This document shows, in pieces, positions 50,022-59,134 of a DNA stretch of 64,000 nucleotides. This stretch comes from CAYRWR01 sp964537555. GTDB lineage: Bacteria; Spirochaetota; Brevinematia; Brevinematales; CAYRWR01. The position numbers and the translations under genes are program-made. The stretch lies in assembly GCA_964537555.1 (NCBI GenBank), contig CAZIAD010000007.1, positions 1 through 64,000 on the forward strand. Direction: 5' to 3'. How positions within the stretch are numbered: the first letter of the stretch is position 1; each line of letters begins with the position of its first letter. Under the pieces are notes generated by a model that was not told the DNA's origin, ran no database searches, and saw only the letters and a program-made list of their open reading frames with translations.

Positions 50022-52055
50022 CTATAATTCGTCTTCCGAGAGTACTACCAGGAAGTCATCTTCAGTAATAGTAAATCTTTCTGTCTTGGGTGGATCGAGG
50101 GTCACACCAAAGTTGGCTTCCGGATCATGGGCCAATTCATTTACTCTGACTCCCAGACAGATCTCATCACGTTTGGAGGCTGCTTTCATGATATCCATAA
50201 AGTTAACTTCTACCGGCAGAGAGCTGAAGTAGTAGGAGGCTGGTTTGAGATATATCTCAGAGCCATCTTCCTGGAACAGGTCATCATAAAATGCCTTGAT
50301 CTCAGGCTGCTCGGACAGCTGGGCGATGATCATAGTGATCAGCTTGTTACTGATAAGAAAATCATCGACATTGGTCTGGGTGATCAGCTCTGCATTTTCC
50401 GAATTCAGTACCTGAGTGATGATCTTGGTCTTCTTATCAGAGGGCTCGATCTTTTCCATGATCTGCCTCAGGAGCAGCAGGATGACCAGTGTATCAGAGT
50501 CCACTCTTTCCGGATCATAATCATCCTCGTTCTGGTTCAGGATGATCACATTATTGTAGGAAGCGGGATTGATGGCAGACAGGTGCTCCCGGGACATAGG
50601 GTCACCCGGGATCAGGTTGATATTGAGAAAGTGATACTCTTTTTTAAATGCTTCTATAGACTGGACGACCTCATCTGAAGGATTATTGATCATGATGTCT
50701 ATCAGTGAGCCTTCTTTGAGGTAGTCGGAATACTCCCGGATCAGGATATGAGCTACGCTATGCCAACCCAGGATAAGCTGGTGCTCGATCTGCTTTTCTT
50801 TTCTTTTTTCCTGATAAGGCAGGTCCTGGGCGCTGAACAATGGCTTCTTACTGAACCTAACCGAAGAGTCATCCTGGGCCAGGATGATGATCTCATCACC
50901 TTCTTTCATTAGGGTGCCCTGAGGGGGACGTACTTCCAGGCTGCCGTCTTCATGCCGGATACCCAGGGGTACCCCGTCTACAAAGTGGTAGGCCAGCTCA
51001 TAGAAGGGAGTGTTATTCCATTTCGCCCCATAGAAATAGACTTCACAGCCGTCAAAGGACAGCATCTCATTATAGACCATTTCCAGGCCGCTGGTAAGAG
51101 AAGTCTGTACCAGGATCTTTCCTAATATATCCCAGCTGTCCAGGGCAATGATCTGATCGGATTCAAAACCATCGATGAGCTCTCTCTTGGTAGCACTGAA
51201 TATCTCCCCGATTATAGGCAGTTCACCATTCAGAGCCTGTAGAGCCAGAATACTCTTGATAGTACGGGAATCGGAGGTAGACTGATCCACAGGGTCAGCT
51301 CCATCAGAGCAGGAGGCCAGGACAATAGCGGAACGGGCTTCTCCTGCATTGACCCTTTTAAGATCAGACAGCGAGCTGGGGGAGCCGGTGCGGGTTATGA
51401 TACGGCTGGTCTTGGTGTCGGGAAAGGCATTATTGATCTCGTCATCCATTTCTTCCTTGTCGACATCAGACATGATCACTATGGCAGCATCTTTTTCACT
51501 TTCGTTGGCCAGGATCAGTTCATGGACTATATCATTGACCCTTTCATTCCATCCCAGGATCAGTGAGTGTCCCGACTCTATGACTTTGCTTTTACCCTTT
51601 CTTAATTTATACAGCATTTCCTCGAGCTGTGTGGTGATAAATGCCACCAGCATGGAAAAGATGATCAATCCCAGGAACATAGTGATTGTCCCGGACAGCT
51701 TGAACCACATATTGGCACCGGTCTCTTCGGCCACTGCCCCGGGGTCTGTGATCTGCAGGAAGGTGACCCAGAGCTGCTCCAGGTAGCTCACAGCAGTTTC
51801 TGCTTCGGGATCCAGGAGCATAATAATGCCCCTGATCAGAAGGGAGACAGCAAAGCTGACTATAAATAAAAGAAACAGGCTGATAAAGACAGATTTCCCA
51901 CCCTTGGCCATAAAGTTTTCAAATTTGTATTTGTTTCTGCTCCCCCAGGTACTATTCACTTTGACACTCCTTTTCTCGTCTTTTTTCGCGTGATCTGAGT
52001 TTTGAGATTCTTTTTGCATATTCTTTTTTAGCTTGTCGCGGATTAAACGTTTCAT
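50022..52055 (-). CDS. CASTOR/POLLUX-like ion channel protein with two RCK-type domains
   Basis: 677 residues. A cytoplasmic N-terminal segment, then two membrane helices (about 55-80 and 115-140) around a pore-loop-like LWVTFLQITDPGA, followed by two nucleotide-binding RCK/TrkA-N-like units: HSLILGWNERVNDIVHELI and HQLILGWHSVAHILIREY. This order (N-terminal helices, pore, tandem RCK units with ILGW) matches the CASTOR/POLLUX/DMI1 family of cation channels. It is likely a regulated potassium/calcium-type channel of the inner membrane; ion specificity is not shown. Strong AGGAGG ribosome site and promoter. Confidence 0.82.
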   Translation of the reverse strand: MKRLIRDKLKKNMQKESQNSDHAKKDEKRSVKVNSTWGSRNKYKFENFMAKGGKSVFISLFLLFIVSFAVSLLIRGIIMLLDPEAETAVSYLEQLWVTFLQITDPGAVAEETGANMWFKLSGTITMFLGLIIFSMLVAFITTQLEEMLYKLRKGKSKVIESGHSLILGWNERVNDIVHELILANESEKDAAIVIMSDVDKEEMDDEINNAFPDTKTSRIITRTGSPSSLSDLKRVNAGEARSAIVLASCSDGADPVDQSTSDSRTIKSILALQALNGELPIIGEIFSATKRELIDGFESDQIIALDSWDILGKILVQTSLTSGLEMVYNEMLSFDGCEVYFYGAKWNNTPFYELAYHFVDGVPLGIRHEDGSLEVRPPQGTLMKEGDEIIILAQDDSSVRFSKKPLFSAQDLPYQEKRKEKQIEHQLILGWHSVAHILIREYSDYLKEGSLIDIMINNPSDEVVQSIEAFKKEYHFLNINLIPGDPMSREHLSAINPASYNNVIILNQNEDDYDPERVDSDTLVILLLLRQIMEKIEPSDKKTKIITQVLNSENAELITQTNVDDFLISNKLITMIIAQLSEQPEIKAFYDDLFQEDGSEIYLKPASYYFSSLPVEVNFMDIMKAASKRDEICLGVRVNELAHDPEANFGVTLDPPKTERFTITEDDFLVVLSEDEL

Positions 52056-52075
52056 TTTACCTCCTCAAGTTTGTC

Positions 52076-52104
52076 ATTATAACTATAAAAAGTTCATTTT
52101 TCAA
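52076..52104 (-). promoter_or_regulatory. promoter of the channel gene
   Basis: Minus strand: TTGAAA (52099-52104), 17 bp, TATAAT (52076-52081). Confidence 0.75.
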
Positions 52105-52117
52105 TACTTTTTTTAAT

Positions 52118-52157
52118 AAAAGAGAAACCGGGTAAGCATAGTGCTGTACCCGGTTTC
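52118..52157 (-). terminator. terminator of the amylase gene
   Basis: GAAACCGGGTA (52124-52134) pairs with TACCCGGTTTC (52147-52157); on the minus strand a TTTTATTAAAAAAAG tract follows. Confidence 0.75.
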
Positions 52158-52180
52158 TTCAGAAAAAGAGAGTTTGTAGT

Positions 52181-55100
52181 TTACTGCATAAATACCAGTG
52201 CGGAAGATCCGTTAAAGTTGATAGTATCCCACTGGGTATAGGTCTGTGTACTGCCCTCACCGATGAAAGTAGTAGGGCTGGCCACCAGCTTCCAGGTACC
52301 GGATCCCAGGGAGTTCAGACTGAAGCTACTCTTGTCACCGCCATAGTTCAGGAAGATCACAAAGGTATTGTCCCCGGACTTGGCGAATCTGTAACCTACA
52401 CAGTTGTTGTTTTCACCGTATACCAGATCGGCATTAGCGCTGAAGTTTCTCAGGGCTGGATGGTTCTTTCTCAGGGTGAGCATACCACTATAATAATTAT
52501 AAATAGCGGACTGATTGGCGGTATAGGTAGACCAGTTGAGAGGGCGCAGATCGGTACGTCCGGCTTGACCTTCGTTAGGGGTGTCACGGTCATTTCCAAA
52601 TTCCTGGCCGCCATAGAACATGGGGAATCCTTTGGCTGCTACCAGGGTAGCGATAGCCAGACGGCTCTTCCATTGTACTGCGGTGGCACTGTCGCCGTGA
52701 TTGTACAGGTAGGCTGCCAGAGATTTTTCATCATGGGAGTCAAAATAGTTGACCACATGCCAGGGGCTGGAGGAATAAGTCACAGTAGAGCCGGTGATAC
52801 CTGCATTGAGGTTATCCATGAAGCTCTGATTATAGTTATTATAATTGGGTGATGCTACTCCTAAACCGCCAGTCATGACCTGCTCTCCGTTTTTAGAGAA
52901 GATAAAGGACCACTGAGGGCCTTTGGAATTATGCAGAGACTGTACAGGCACAGATTCCACAATAGTCATTACGTTAGGATATTTAGGTTCCAGATAGCTC
53001 TTGATAGACCGGATAAAGGAGTCAGCTACATAATCAGTGTAAGAGGCATCATATCTGAATCCATCGACATGGTATTCAGTGATCCAGTATTCCAGTACTT
53101 CTTTAGCATAGTTTTCGACCTGGCTTCTCCAGTTACAGAAGTGGTTACCCCAGGGTGAGTTATCAGGCTGTCCGGGGTTAGCCTGGACTACGCCATCGTT
53201 ATTCCAGTCAAAATATAGGGTCTTGTCCATGAACCAGAAGGGGTTGGATCCTCCGGTGTGGTTAAATACCATATCCAGGACCACGGCTATACCCTTCTTG
53301 TGAGCTTCATTGACCAGAGCTTTAAATTCATTGATAGTCTCATATCCGATAAAGGGCTGGGTTCCGTAGGAGGATTCAGGAGAAGTAAAGATCGCTGGAT
53401 TGTATCCCCATCCGGCAGCGTCTCCGCCAAATTCGGTCACAGGCATGAGCTCGATACAGGTGATACCCAGGTCAGCCAGGTACTGCATCTTTTCAGCCAT
53501 TCCCAGGTAGGTCCCTCTTTTGGAAGCAGGGAGGCTGGTGTCACCCGCTGAAAATTCGTTAACATTGATCTCATAGATTGAGTAATAGTCCCATCCCGGA
53601 CGGGTCCAGGATGTGTCTTCCCAGTTAAACTCGGAATGATCTACTACGATACTGTTACCCAGGTCACCATGTGTATAGGCGCCATAGATGTCCTGGACCC
53701 AGTTGGTCACAATTCCCTTGACGCCGACCATTTTGTAATTAGCGCCAGCCGTAACGCCCGGAACAAAGCCCACCCACACGCTGTTTCCAATATTGGTCAG
53801 GGGTTTGAGCTTCCATCCGGAAAAGTCACCGGCTACATAGACTTTGTCGGCTCCGGCTGAAGTCCAGAAGGTAGAAAATTCTACACCGTCGGAATAGAGC
53901 CAGGCTCCCTTTCTGCCGGAATAGGTACCAGGATAAGGATTGCTTCCCCCTTCACGGCGGATCACACGTACAGTGTTGGTCTCTGAGTAATCGCCTCCGT
54001 TGCCTACAGCATAGGCCCGGATAGTATTAGTACCCACAACCAATGTAGCCCCGTAGCTCCAGCTGCTGGTACCACTGGCCTGTACAAATGAACCGTTGTT
54101 CAGGCTTACATAGACTGCGGTGAGGCTACTTACGGCATAGGCGGAACCACTGATAGTGATATTAGTCAGGGTAGTCTTTGAATTATTGGCAGGAGTAATG
54201 ATGGAGCAGCTCAGATCTACGGGAGTCTCAGGATTTTCACTGTACCACTTGCTGTTGGTCCAGTAATAGTTTTCAGTAGTGTTAGTGACCAGCATCCCGG
54301 GAGACTGGGCGGGTGGTAACTGATAGGTCCCGTCTTTAAAGATGATACGGGCTTTTTCCAGAGATAGACTGATCTTATACCATCCATTTCCGGCATTGGT
54401 CATAGCAGGAGCTGTAGCCCAGGTAGTAGTCACATTAGTGGGGATGGACTGATAGAAATAAAGGGAGGGGGTAGACCATCCGGCAGGCAGCTTAAAATAT
54501 ACAGTCAGTGCACTGGTGTTGTTCAGGGATACGCTATAGCTATTGGTGGCACTCTTATGCCCGGCATTATCCACTGCACAGATCTTTATAGTATTCGCTC
54601 CGTTTTGTAATGTCAGGCTTTTGGTCCAGGTAGTAGTACCAGTGGCCGCCTGATAGGAGGCATTGTTCAATGAGACATAGACAGCCGCTACCCCTGTGCT
54701 CTGGTCCTGGGCAGTACCGCTCACAGTCAGACTGGGGTTATTTACTGTAGTAGGGATAGTATCCACAGATAACTGAGGTGCAATAGTGTCTACCACGATA
54801 TTTACCGAGCTCACTCCGCTGTTATTTCCGGCGGCATCTACTGAATAGACATAGAGAGTGTTAGATCCCTGGAGTACGGCCGGGCTGGAAGTCCAGGTAC
54901 CGGTTCCGCTGGCTGAGATGTAGTTGACATCATCCAGGGATACCCGCACGTTGGAGACCCAGGTAGTGGTATCAGAAGCAGTACCGTTAAAACTGAGGGG
55001 TAGGCTGGTAATGAGTGCATTGTTTACAGGAGCGCTGATAGTCACATTAGGGCCTACACTGTCTAAAATGACTTTAGAACTGATCACATTGGTGACCTGA

Positions 55101-56038
55101 GTGGAGGATATAGCTCTGATAAAGATTATATTGGTGCCCTGGGTGCCTAATGCTGCCCCATTCAGGCTCCAGCTGGAGGTTCCGCTGGCATTCACATAGC
55201 TGCCGCCATTGATCTTGACCTGTACTAAGCTGATAGTCCCGGAGGATACTGTTGCTGTACCGGAGATGTTGATACTGCTGTTTTTAACGATCTTATTGTT
55301 GGCAGGGCTGCTCAGCAGGATGCTGGGCAGACTGGCCAGATAGTTTACTACTATACTATTAGTCAGGGATATATTGTTGGATCTGTCACTGGCAAAGGTG
55401 GAAATGGTATGATCCCCTTCCAGACTCAAATTGATATTGGTCTGCCATAGCCCTGCAGTCTGAGAGACTACCTGGAATCCGGCGCCATCCACGTCCAGCC
55501 ATACCAGCTTGATGCCTGACTTGTCATCACTGGCATTTCCGCTTACGGAGAAGCTGGAGCTGACGATGGAATTATTGGTGGGTGAGAGTATGACACTGAC
55601 AGGAGGGGTAAAATCATAATTGTTAGTGTCAGGTACACTGCCCTTGGAATCGATCAGGATATGCTGACTGGTAGTGATCTGATTATTCTGATTGACAGCT
55701 ACTGCCCAGATATAGCAAAACCCTTCTATGGCATTAGACATCTGTGCTGAAAACGGATGCAGCACTGAGCCACTGACCTGGGCACTCACTACATTGGTCA
55801 CACCACCGTAGACCGGGGTGCAGTAGATCTTGATACTACTCACATTGAGCGCATCATAATAGCTTCCTTCTACCATGATCGGGTTATAGACCTTCTGATT
55901 ATTGGTAGGTGAGCTGATTGCCAAAGCTGTCTCATTTTCCTCTGTGGAAGGAACCTGTTGCCCCAGGTTACAGCCTGTTGCCAGCAGACTGATAAAAATG
56001 AGTGCTGAGAAAACCACATTTTTCATTTTCCAAACCAT
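52181..56038 (-). CDS. multidomain starch-active lipoprotein (GH13 alpha-amylase family)
   Basis: 1285 residues, lipidated at Cys23 (LLATGC). About five Ig-like repeats (residues 40-505; each with ISGxAxxxSG and a W-S/T strand, e.g. GTATVSSGTISLVQVKINGG) are followed by a CBM26-like starch-binding region (YFKLPAGWSTPSLYFYQS...), another Ig-like repeat, a CBM48-like module (KVYVAGDFSGWKLKPL), and the GH13 barrel. Catalytic residues: D922 in DMVFNH, nucleophile D997 in GFRYDAS, acid/base E1028 in IVESVP, D1103 in FDSHDEK. It hydrolyses or rearranges alpha-glucans outside the inner membrane, probably on the cell surface. A promoter and LacI-type operator sit upstream. Confidence 0.9.
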   Translation of the reverse strand: MVWKMKNVVFSALIFISLLATGCNLGQQVPSTEENETALAISSPTNNQKVYNPIMVEGSYYDALNVSSIKIYCTPVYGGVTNVVSAQVSGSVLHPFSAQMSNAIEGFCYIWAVAVNQNNQITTSQHILIDSKGSVPDTNNYDFTPPVSVILSPTNNSIVSSSFSVSGNASDDKSGIKLVWLDVDGAGFQVVSQTAGLWQTNINLSLEGDHTISTFASDRSNNISLTNSIVVNYLASLPSILLSSPANNKIVKNSSINISGTATVSSGTISLVQVKINGGSYVNASGTSSWSLNGAALGTQGTNIIFIRAISSTQVTNVISSKVILDSVGPNVTISAPVNNALITSLPLSFNGTASDTTTWVSNVRVSLDDVNYISASGTGTWTSSPAVLQGSNTLYVYSVDAAGNNSGVSSVNIVVDTIAPQLSVDTIPTTVNNPSLTVSGTAQDQSTGVAAVYVSLNNASYQAATGTTTWTKSLTLQNGANTIKICAVDNAGHKSATNSYSVSLNNTSALTVYFKLPAGWSTPSLYFYQSIPTNVTTTWATAPAMTNAGNGWYKISLSLEKARIIFKDGTYQLPPAQSPGMLVTNTTENYYWTNSKWYSENPETPVDLSCSIITPANNSKTTLTNITISGSAYAVSSLTAVYVSLNNGSFVQASGTSSWSYGATLVVGTNTIRAYAVGNGGDYSETNTVRVIRREGGSNPYPGTYSGRKGAWLYSDGVEFSTFWTSAGADKVYVAGDFSGWKLKPLTNIGNSVWVGFVPGVTAGANYKMVGVKGIVTNWVQDIYGAYTHGDLGNSIVVDHSEFNWEDTSWTRPGWDYYSIYEINVNEFSAGDTSLPASKRGTYLGMAEKMQYLADLGITCIELMPVTEFGGDAAGWGYNPAIFTSPESSYGTQPFIGYETINEFKALVNEAHKKGIAVVLDMVFNHTGGSNPFWFMDKTLYFDWNNDGVVQANPGQPDNSPWGNHFCNWRSQVENYAKEVLEYWITEYHVDGFRYDASYTDYVADSFIRSIKSYLEPKYPNVMTIVESVPVQSLHNSKGPQWSFIFSKNGEQVMTGGLGVASPNYNNYNQSFMDNLNAGITGSTVTYSSSPWHVVNYFDSHDEKSLAAYLYNHGDSATAVQWKSRLAIATLVAAKGFPMFYGGQEFGNDRDTPNEGQAGRTDLRPLNWSTYTANQSAIYNYYSGMLTLRKNHPALRNFSANADLVYGENNNCVGYRFAKSGDNTFVIFLNYGGDKSSFSLNSLGSGTWKLVASPTTFIGEGSTQTYTQWDTINFNGSSALVFMQ

Positions 56039-56077
56039 TTTTCAAACTCCTGTATTGATTTTTATTCCAAAGCTGCA

Positions 56078-56097
56078 CAGTGCCTGTAATAGCACTG
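56078..56097. repeat. inverted repeat in the amylase leader
   Basis: CAGTGC-CTGTAATA-GCACTG, 6-bp stem, 8-nt loop, in the 5' untranslated region just after the operator-like site. Possible second half-operator or mRNA hairpin. Confidence 0.5.
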
Positions 56098-56109
56098 TAA
56101 CCGCTTACA
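56096..56109. promoter_or_regulatory. LacI/CcpA-family-type operator candidate
   Basis: TGTAACCGCTTACA: palindromic except for the pair flanking the central CG, matching the general form TGTAANCGNTTACA used by LacI/GalR-family regulators and cre sites. It lies right at the predicted transcription start of the amylase gene, where a bound repressor would block transcription. The regulator is not in the window. Confidence 0.6.
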
Positions 56110-56115
56110 ATTAGT

Positions 56116-56144
56116 ATTATATCACTTAAATATATGATTTTCAA
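56116..56144 (-). promoter_or_regulatory. promoter of the amylase gene
   Basis: Minus strand: TTGAAA (56139-56144), 17 bp, TATAAT (56116-56121). Predicted start near 56109, inside the operator-like palindrome. Confidence 0.75.
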
Positions 56145-56245
56145 TTATTTAGTAAGAAAATTTCTTAGTATTGGGCGTTGTGCGATGTGTAATGTGCAAA
56201 TAAGTGCAAAAATATGCCTGGAGAATAAATAGTGTGCAAATGTTC

Positions 56246-56848
56246 TTATTTGTATAAAATGAGGTAGTCTACAATGATATCTATAGCCGCTTCTCTCATG
56301 TCCGGATCCAGGGATTTATCCCCCAGAACGTCGGCACAGGCCTGCCATACCTGATTCCATTGTCGCTGATCCTGCATATAATGCTGGGCGTAGCCGATGG
56401 CATGAATGATCCCAACGGTCAGGGAATCCGGCATCAATTCCCGGGCCTTATCCAGCCAGGGTAGGGCTCTGGCCTCATTGAAATAATCATCCATAAGCAT
56501 GAGATAGCCGATTACCAGGTAATCGTGGGGCTGCCATTCACTATGGAACAGATCGTCATAGATATCCCGGGAGTCAGCAATAGTATTCAGGTAAACTTCT
56601 GTGTTATTTTTTCCATCGATATCCCAGGACAGGGCATTGATCATGGCCATTTTTACATCCAGGGGAAATGCCGGGTCTCCCAGGATATTGGCCAGGGCTT
56701 CAGTAAGGAGGCCGGTATTAGTGCAGGCCGCCACTTCGGGAAGATCCAGGTAGGCAGTACTGAAAGGGGTGGAAGTTACCGGGCTGTCAGCAAAAGACCT
56801 TCCCGCCAGCAGGCTGGCCAGGCTCAGAATTATCCATAGCTTTTTCAT
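56246..56848 (-). CDS. secreted protein with helical repeat character, unknown
   Basis: 200 residues with signal peptide (LASLLAGRSFA). The mature part is helical (LTEALANILGDPAFPLDVKM, YFNEARALPWLDKARELMP), in the style of HEAT/TPR-like periplasmic proteins. AAAGGAGG precedes the ATG. No known family and no operon partner; lies between the amylase gene and the phosphatase-like gene. Confidence 0.6.
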   Translation of the reverse strand: MKKLWIILSLASLLAGRSFADSPVTSTPFSTAYLDLPEVAACTNTGLLTEALANILGDPAFPLDVKMAMINALSWDIDGKNNTEVYLNTIADSRDIYDDLFHSEWQPHDYLVIGYLMLMDDYFNEARALPWLDKARELMPDSLTVGIIHAIGYAQHYMQDQRQWNQVWQACADVLGDKSLDPDMREAAIDIIVDYLILYK

Positions 56849-56899
56849 AGTAGCCTCCTTTTACTTTAGCATAATATATCACTATAAAGCCTAAAACGC

Positions 56900-56923
56900 A
56901 AAAAAGGCCGCCCCAGGGCAGCC
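56900..56923 (-). terminator. terminator of the 56944 gene
   Basis: Minus strand: GGCTGCCC-TG-GGGCGGCC (one G-U pair), then TTTTTT. Confidence 0.8.
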
Positions 56924-56943
56924 TCATTGCAATATTAGTCAGC

Positions 56944-58620
56944 TTATTTTATGGTAAAGCTGTCAAACACTTTACCCTTGTCATCGATGGCATTGAAGAT
57001 CACCTTATCTTCATAGACGCTGGCTTTCATATAGTGAAAGGTCTTTTTTTCGAAGGCGCTCCAGCTTTGCAGCTCATCCAGGTCATAGAGAGGGGCGCCT
57101 CCCCCGGCTGTGACCACATAGATCACACCTCCGCTTTTGACTACTTTTCCACCGATGATGGGATGACTGCGCTCGTAACCATGGTCATCACCGTTAAACA
57201 CTACATTGACTCCGTATTTTTCAAACAGGGGTGCCAGATACTTTATACCAGAGTCAGAATTTCCTTTGGAGCGGCTGGTATACACCGGTACATGAAAGCT
57301 GACGAATTTAAATTTCATATCCTGATATTTCTTCAGGGTCTGTTCCAGCCATATATACTGGGCTGACTGGTCATGATGAGGTGAGTTGTTATTGATACTG
57401 ATAAACAAAGAATTACCCCAGGTATAATGATACCACCAGGGTTTACCCATCACAGGAGTGTAGAGGGGGGTCTCTTCTTCATGATTACCCACAGCCGGCT
57501 GATACAGGAAGTTCTCGATAATAGGGCGGAAGATACTGAAGAAAGAATGCCAGTCCACTGCATTCAGGCCGGAAAACACGATGTCCCCCGTGTCAATGAC
57601 AAAGGAGATGTCTTTTTCCTTGCCGATCAATCGGGGTATCTTTGATCCGGCAGAGATCCGGATGTCTCCTACCACCAGAAAGTTAAAAGGATAAGACATG
57701 AGGGGAATATCCATGGTATTGGTCTTTTTAAAGGGAGAAAAACTGAACTCCAGTTTCTTACCCTGTTCAAATGGAATGAGAAACCGGGAAAATTGGGTAT
57801 TCTCCGTCTTCATAGTGGTAAATGCATCCTCATTATACCGCCATGCCAGCACTGCTTCACTTTCATCCTTGTGGGTGTAAGAGATATTCAGCTTGTCCGG
57901 ATCACCCTGATAGCCGATCACATAACCGGTAGCGCTTATTTTACCTTTCAGTTTACCGAAGTTATCAATAGTCACATTGATGACCTGGTTGGGTTTAGTG
58001 ATCTTGATGTTGGGACGGATCACATTTTCTTTTTCATCCCGGCCCTTGAGGGCCCAGCTGCCCAGGGTCGTCTCAAAAGTGACCCGGTTGTTCAGCCCCA
58101 TAATGAAGTTGACTTCATACAGGTCTTTCCCGATCTGCCTGAATTTAGCACCCGTAGGGTTAAAGTCCCCTGAAGGTTTAGACAGGACGGTGGGGCTTCC
58201 TGCAATATAGATCTCTCTTCCCTCAGGGAGGGGTGTGTTGAGCTTGGCTCGTACGATCACATTGACATTGGAGACGATCAGTTCTTTTTTGAAATGGTGT
58301 TTGTTCCCTTTTTCATCTGTAGCCAGGATCTCCAGTACAGAGAGGCCATTTGGTTCAAAGGTGAAGTCATGTTTGATCCAATGAGGCTTCTCATTTGCGG
58401 CATAGATCTCTTTACCGTTAAACAGGTATTGTATAGTAGATATTTCGATTTTAGTCTTGGTCTTTTTGCCATCCTGGTACAGATATACCCGGGGTAGTAT
58501 GGTTTCTCTTCCCCCGATGATAGTGGCATCTTCCAGGGGATGGACTTCCATTCGGTATTCCTCTCCGGCATAGACCAGGACAGGCAGGCTGAACAGGATC
58601 AGGAGTAATACTTTTTTCAT
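56944..58620 (-). CDS. secreted metallophosphatase, purple-acid-phosphatase-like
   Basis: 558 residues with signal peptide (LFSLPVLVYAG). The N-terminal half is beta-rich with repeated Ig-like or carbohydrate-binding-like strands. The C-terminal half is a calcineurin-like phosphoesterase: LVVGDIRISAGSK, FVIDTGDIVFSG, PAVGNHEEE, VSFHVPVYTS, VVFNGDDHGYERS; the GNHE and GDDHGYER forms resemble purple acid phosphatases. It probably acts outside the inner membrane on phosphoesters; the substrate is unknown. AAGGAA precedes the ATG; ended by the hairpin at 56900-56923. Confidence 0.8.
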   Translation of the reverse strand: MKKVLLLILFSLPVLVYAGEEYRMEVHPLEDATIIGGRETILPRVYLYQDGKKTKTKIEISTIQYLFNGKEIYAANEKPHWIKHDFTFEPNGLSVLEILATDEKGNKHHFKKELIVSNVNVIVRAKLNTPLPEGREIYIAGSPTVLSKPSGDFNPTGAKFRQIGKDLYEVNFIMGLNNRVTFETTLGSWALKGRDEKENVIRPNIKITKPNQVINVTIDNFGKLKGKISATGYVIGYQGDPDKLNISYTHKDESEAVLAWRYNEDAFTTMKTENTQFSRFLIPFEQGKKLEFSFSPFKKTNTMDIPLMSYPFNFLVVGDIRISAGSKIPRLIGKEKDISFVIDTGDIVFSGLNAVDWHSFFSIFRPIIENFLYQPAVGNHEEETPLYTPVMGKPWWYHYTWGNSLFISINNNSPHHDQSAQYIWLEQTLKKYQDMKFKFVSFHVPVYTSRSKGNSDSGIKYLAPLFEKYGVNVVFNGDDHGYERSHPIIGGKVVKSGGVIYVVTAGGGAPLYDLDELQSWSAFEKKTFHYMKASVYEDKVIFNAIDDKGKVFDSFTIK

Positions 58621-58714
58621 TTTGTATTCCTTATATAATTAATAGTATTGTAGGCACATCAGTGTAGGACTGATGCACAGAAGAGTCAAGTACCTGCCTC
58701 ACAAAAAGATCTGG

Positions 58715-59125
58715 CTAGAAAAAACTCTCGCTTATAGGCTCCAGGTCCCGGGTAGTGATCCCGGCGAAGAGCTCAGACAGGCTGATCTCCTCCAGGAGGT
58801 ATTTTCTGTACAGAGAGGCGGGGATCTCATAACTCTCCCCTCCATAGGGATGCCGGGCGATAATGACTAGCAGCCTGTCAATATCCAGGGCATGACGATG
58901 GCTGACCGCAAAGGACTGGAGCAGGAGGTCCACCCATTCTACCGATTCAGGTACACAATCGGCAGCCAGGATGTATACACGGATACTATTGTCTCCCCGG
59001 GGGTGGATCTCAAGACGGTATTCTATACGGGGTAGAATCCTTCCCTTAGTGGTATAGCTCTGCCGGCAATGGGATAGAGTTATTATAGAAGAGAGTGTTA
59101 AAATAAAATATATAGTTCTACGCAT
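58715..59125 (-). CDS. small lipoprotein, unknown
   Basis: 136 residues, probable lipobox ITLSHC (Cys20). The mature part includes RIEYRLEIHPRGDNSIRVYI and LFAGITTRDLEPISESF. No family recognised. It starts 9 bp after the proB stop with CAGGT near its ATG, as the fourth gene of the dut-obg-proB operon, an odd partner for these housekeeping genes. Confidence 0.6.
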   Translation of the reverse strand: MRRTIYFILTLSSIITLSHCRQSYTTKGRILPRIEYRLEIHPRGDNSIRVYILAADCVPESVEWVDLLLQSFAVSHRHALDIDRLLVIIARHPYGGESYEIPASLYRKYLLEEISLSELFAGITTRDLEPISESFF

Positions 59126-59134
59126 GATACCTGC

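Noticed and set aside
58657..58675. CATCAG/CTGATG hairpin as a terminator of the dut operon
   Set aside because: 6-bp stem without a T run on either strand.
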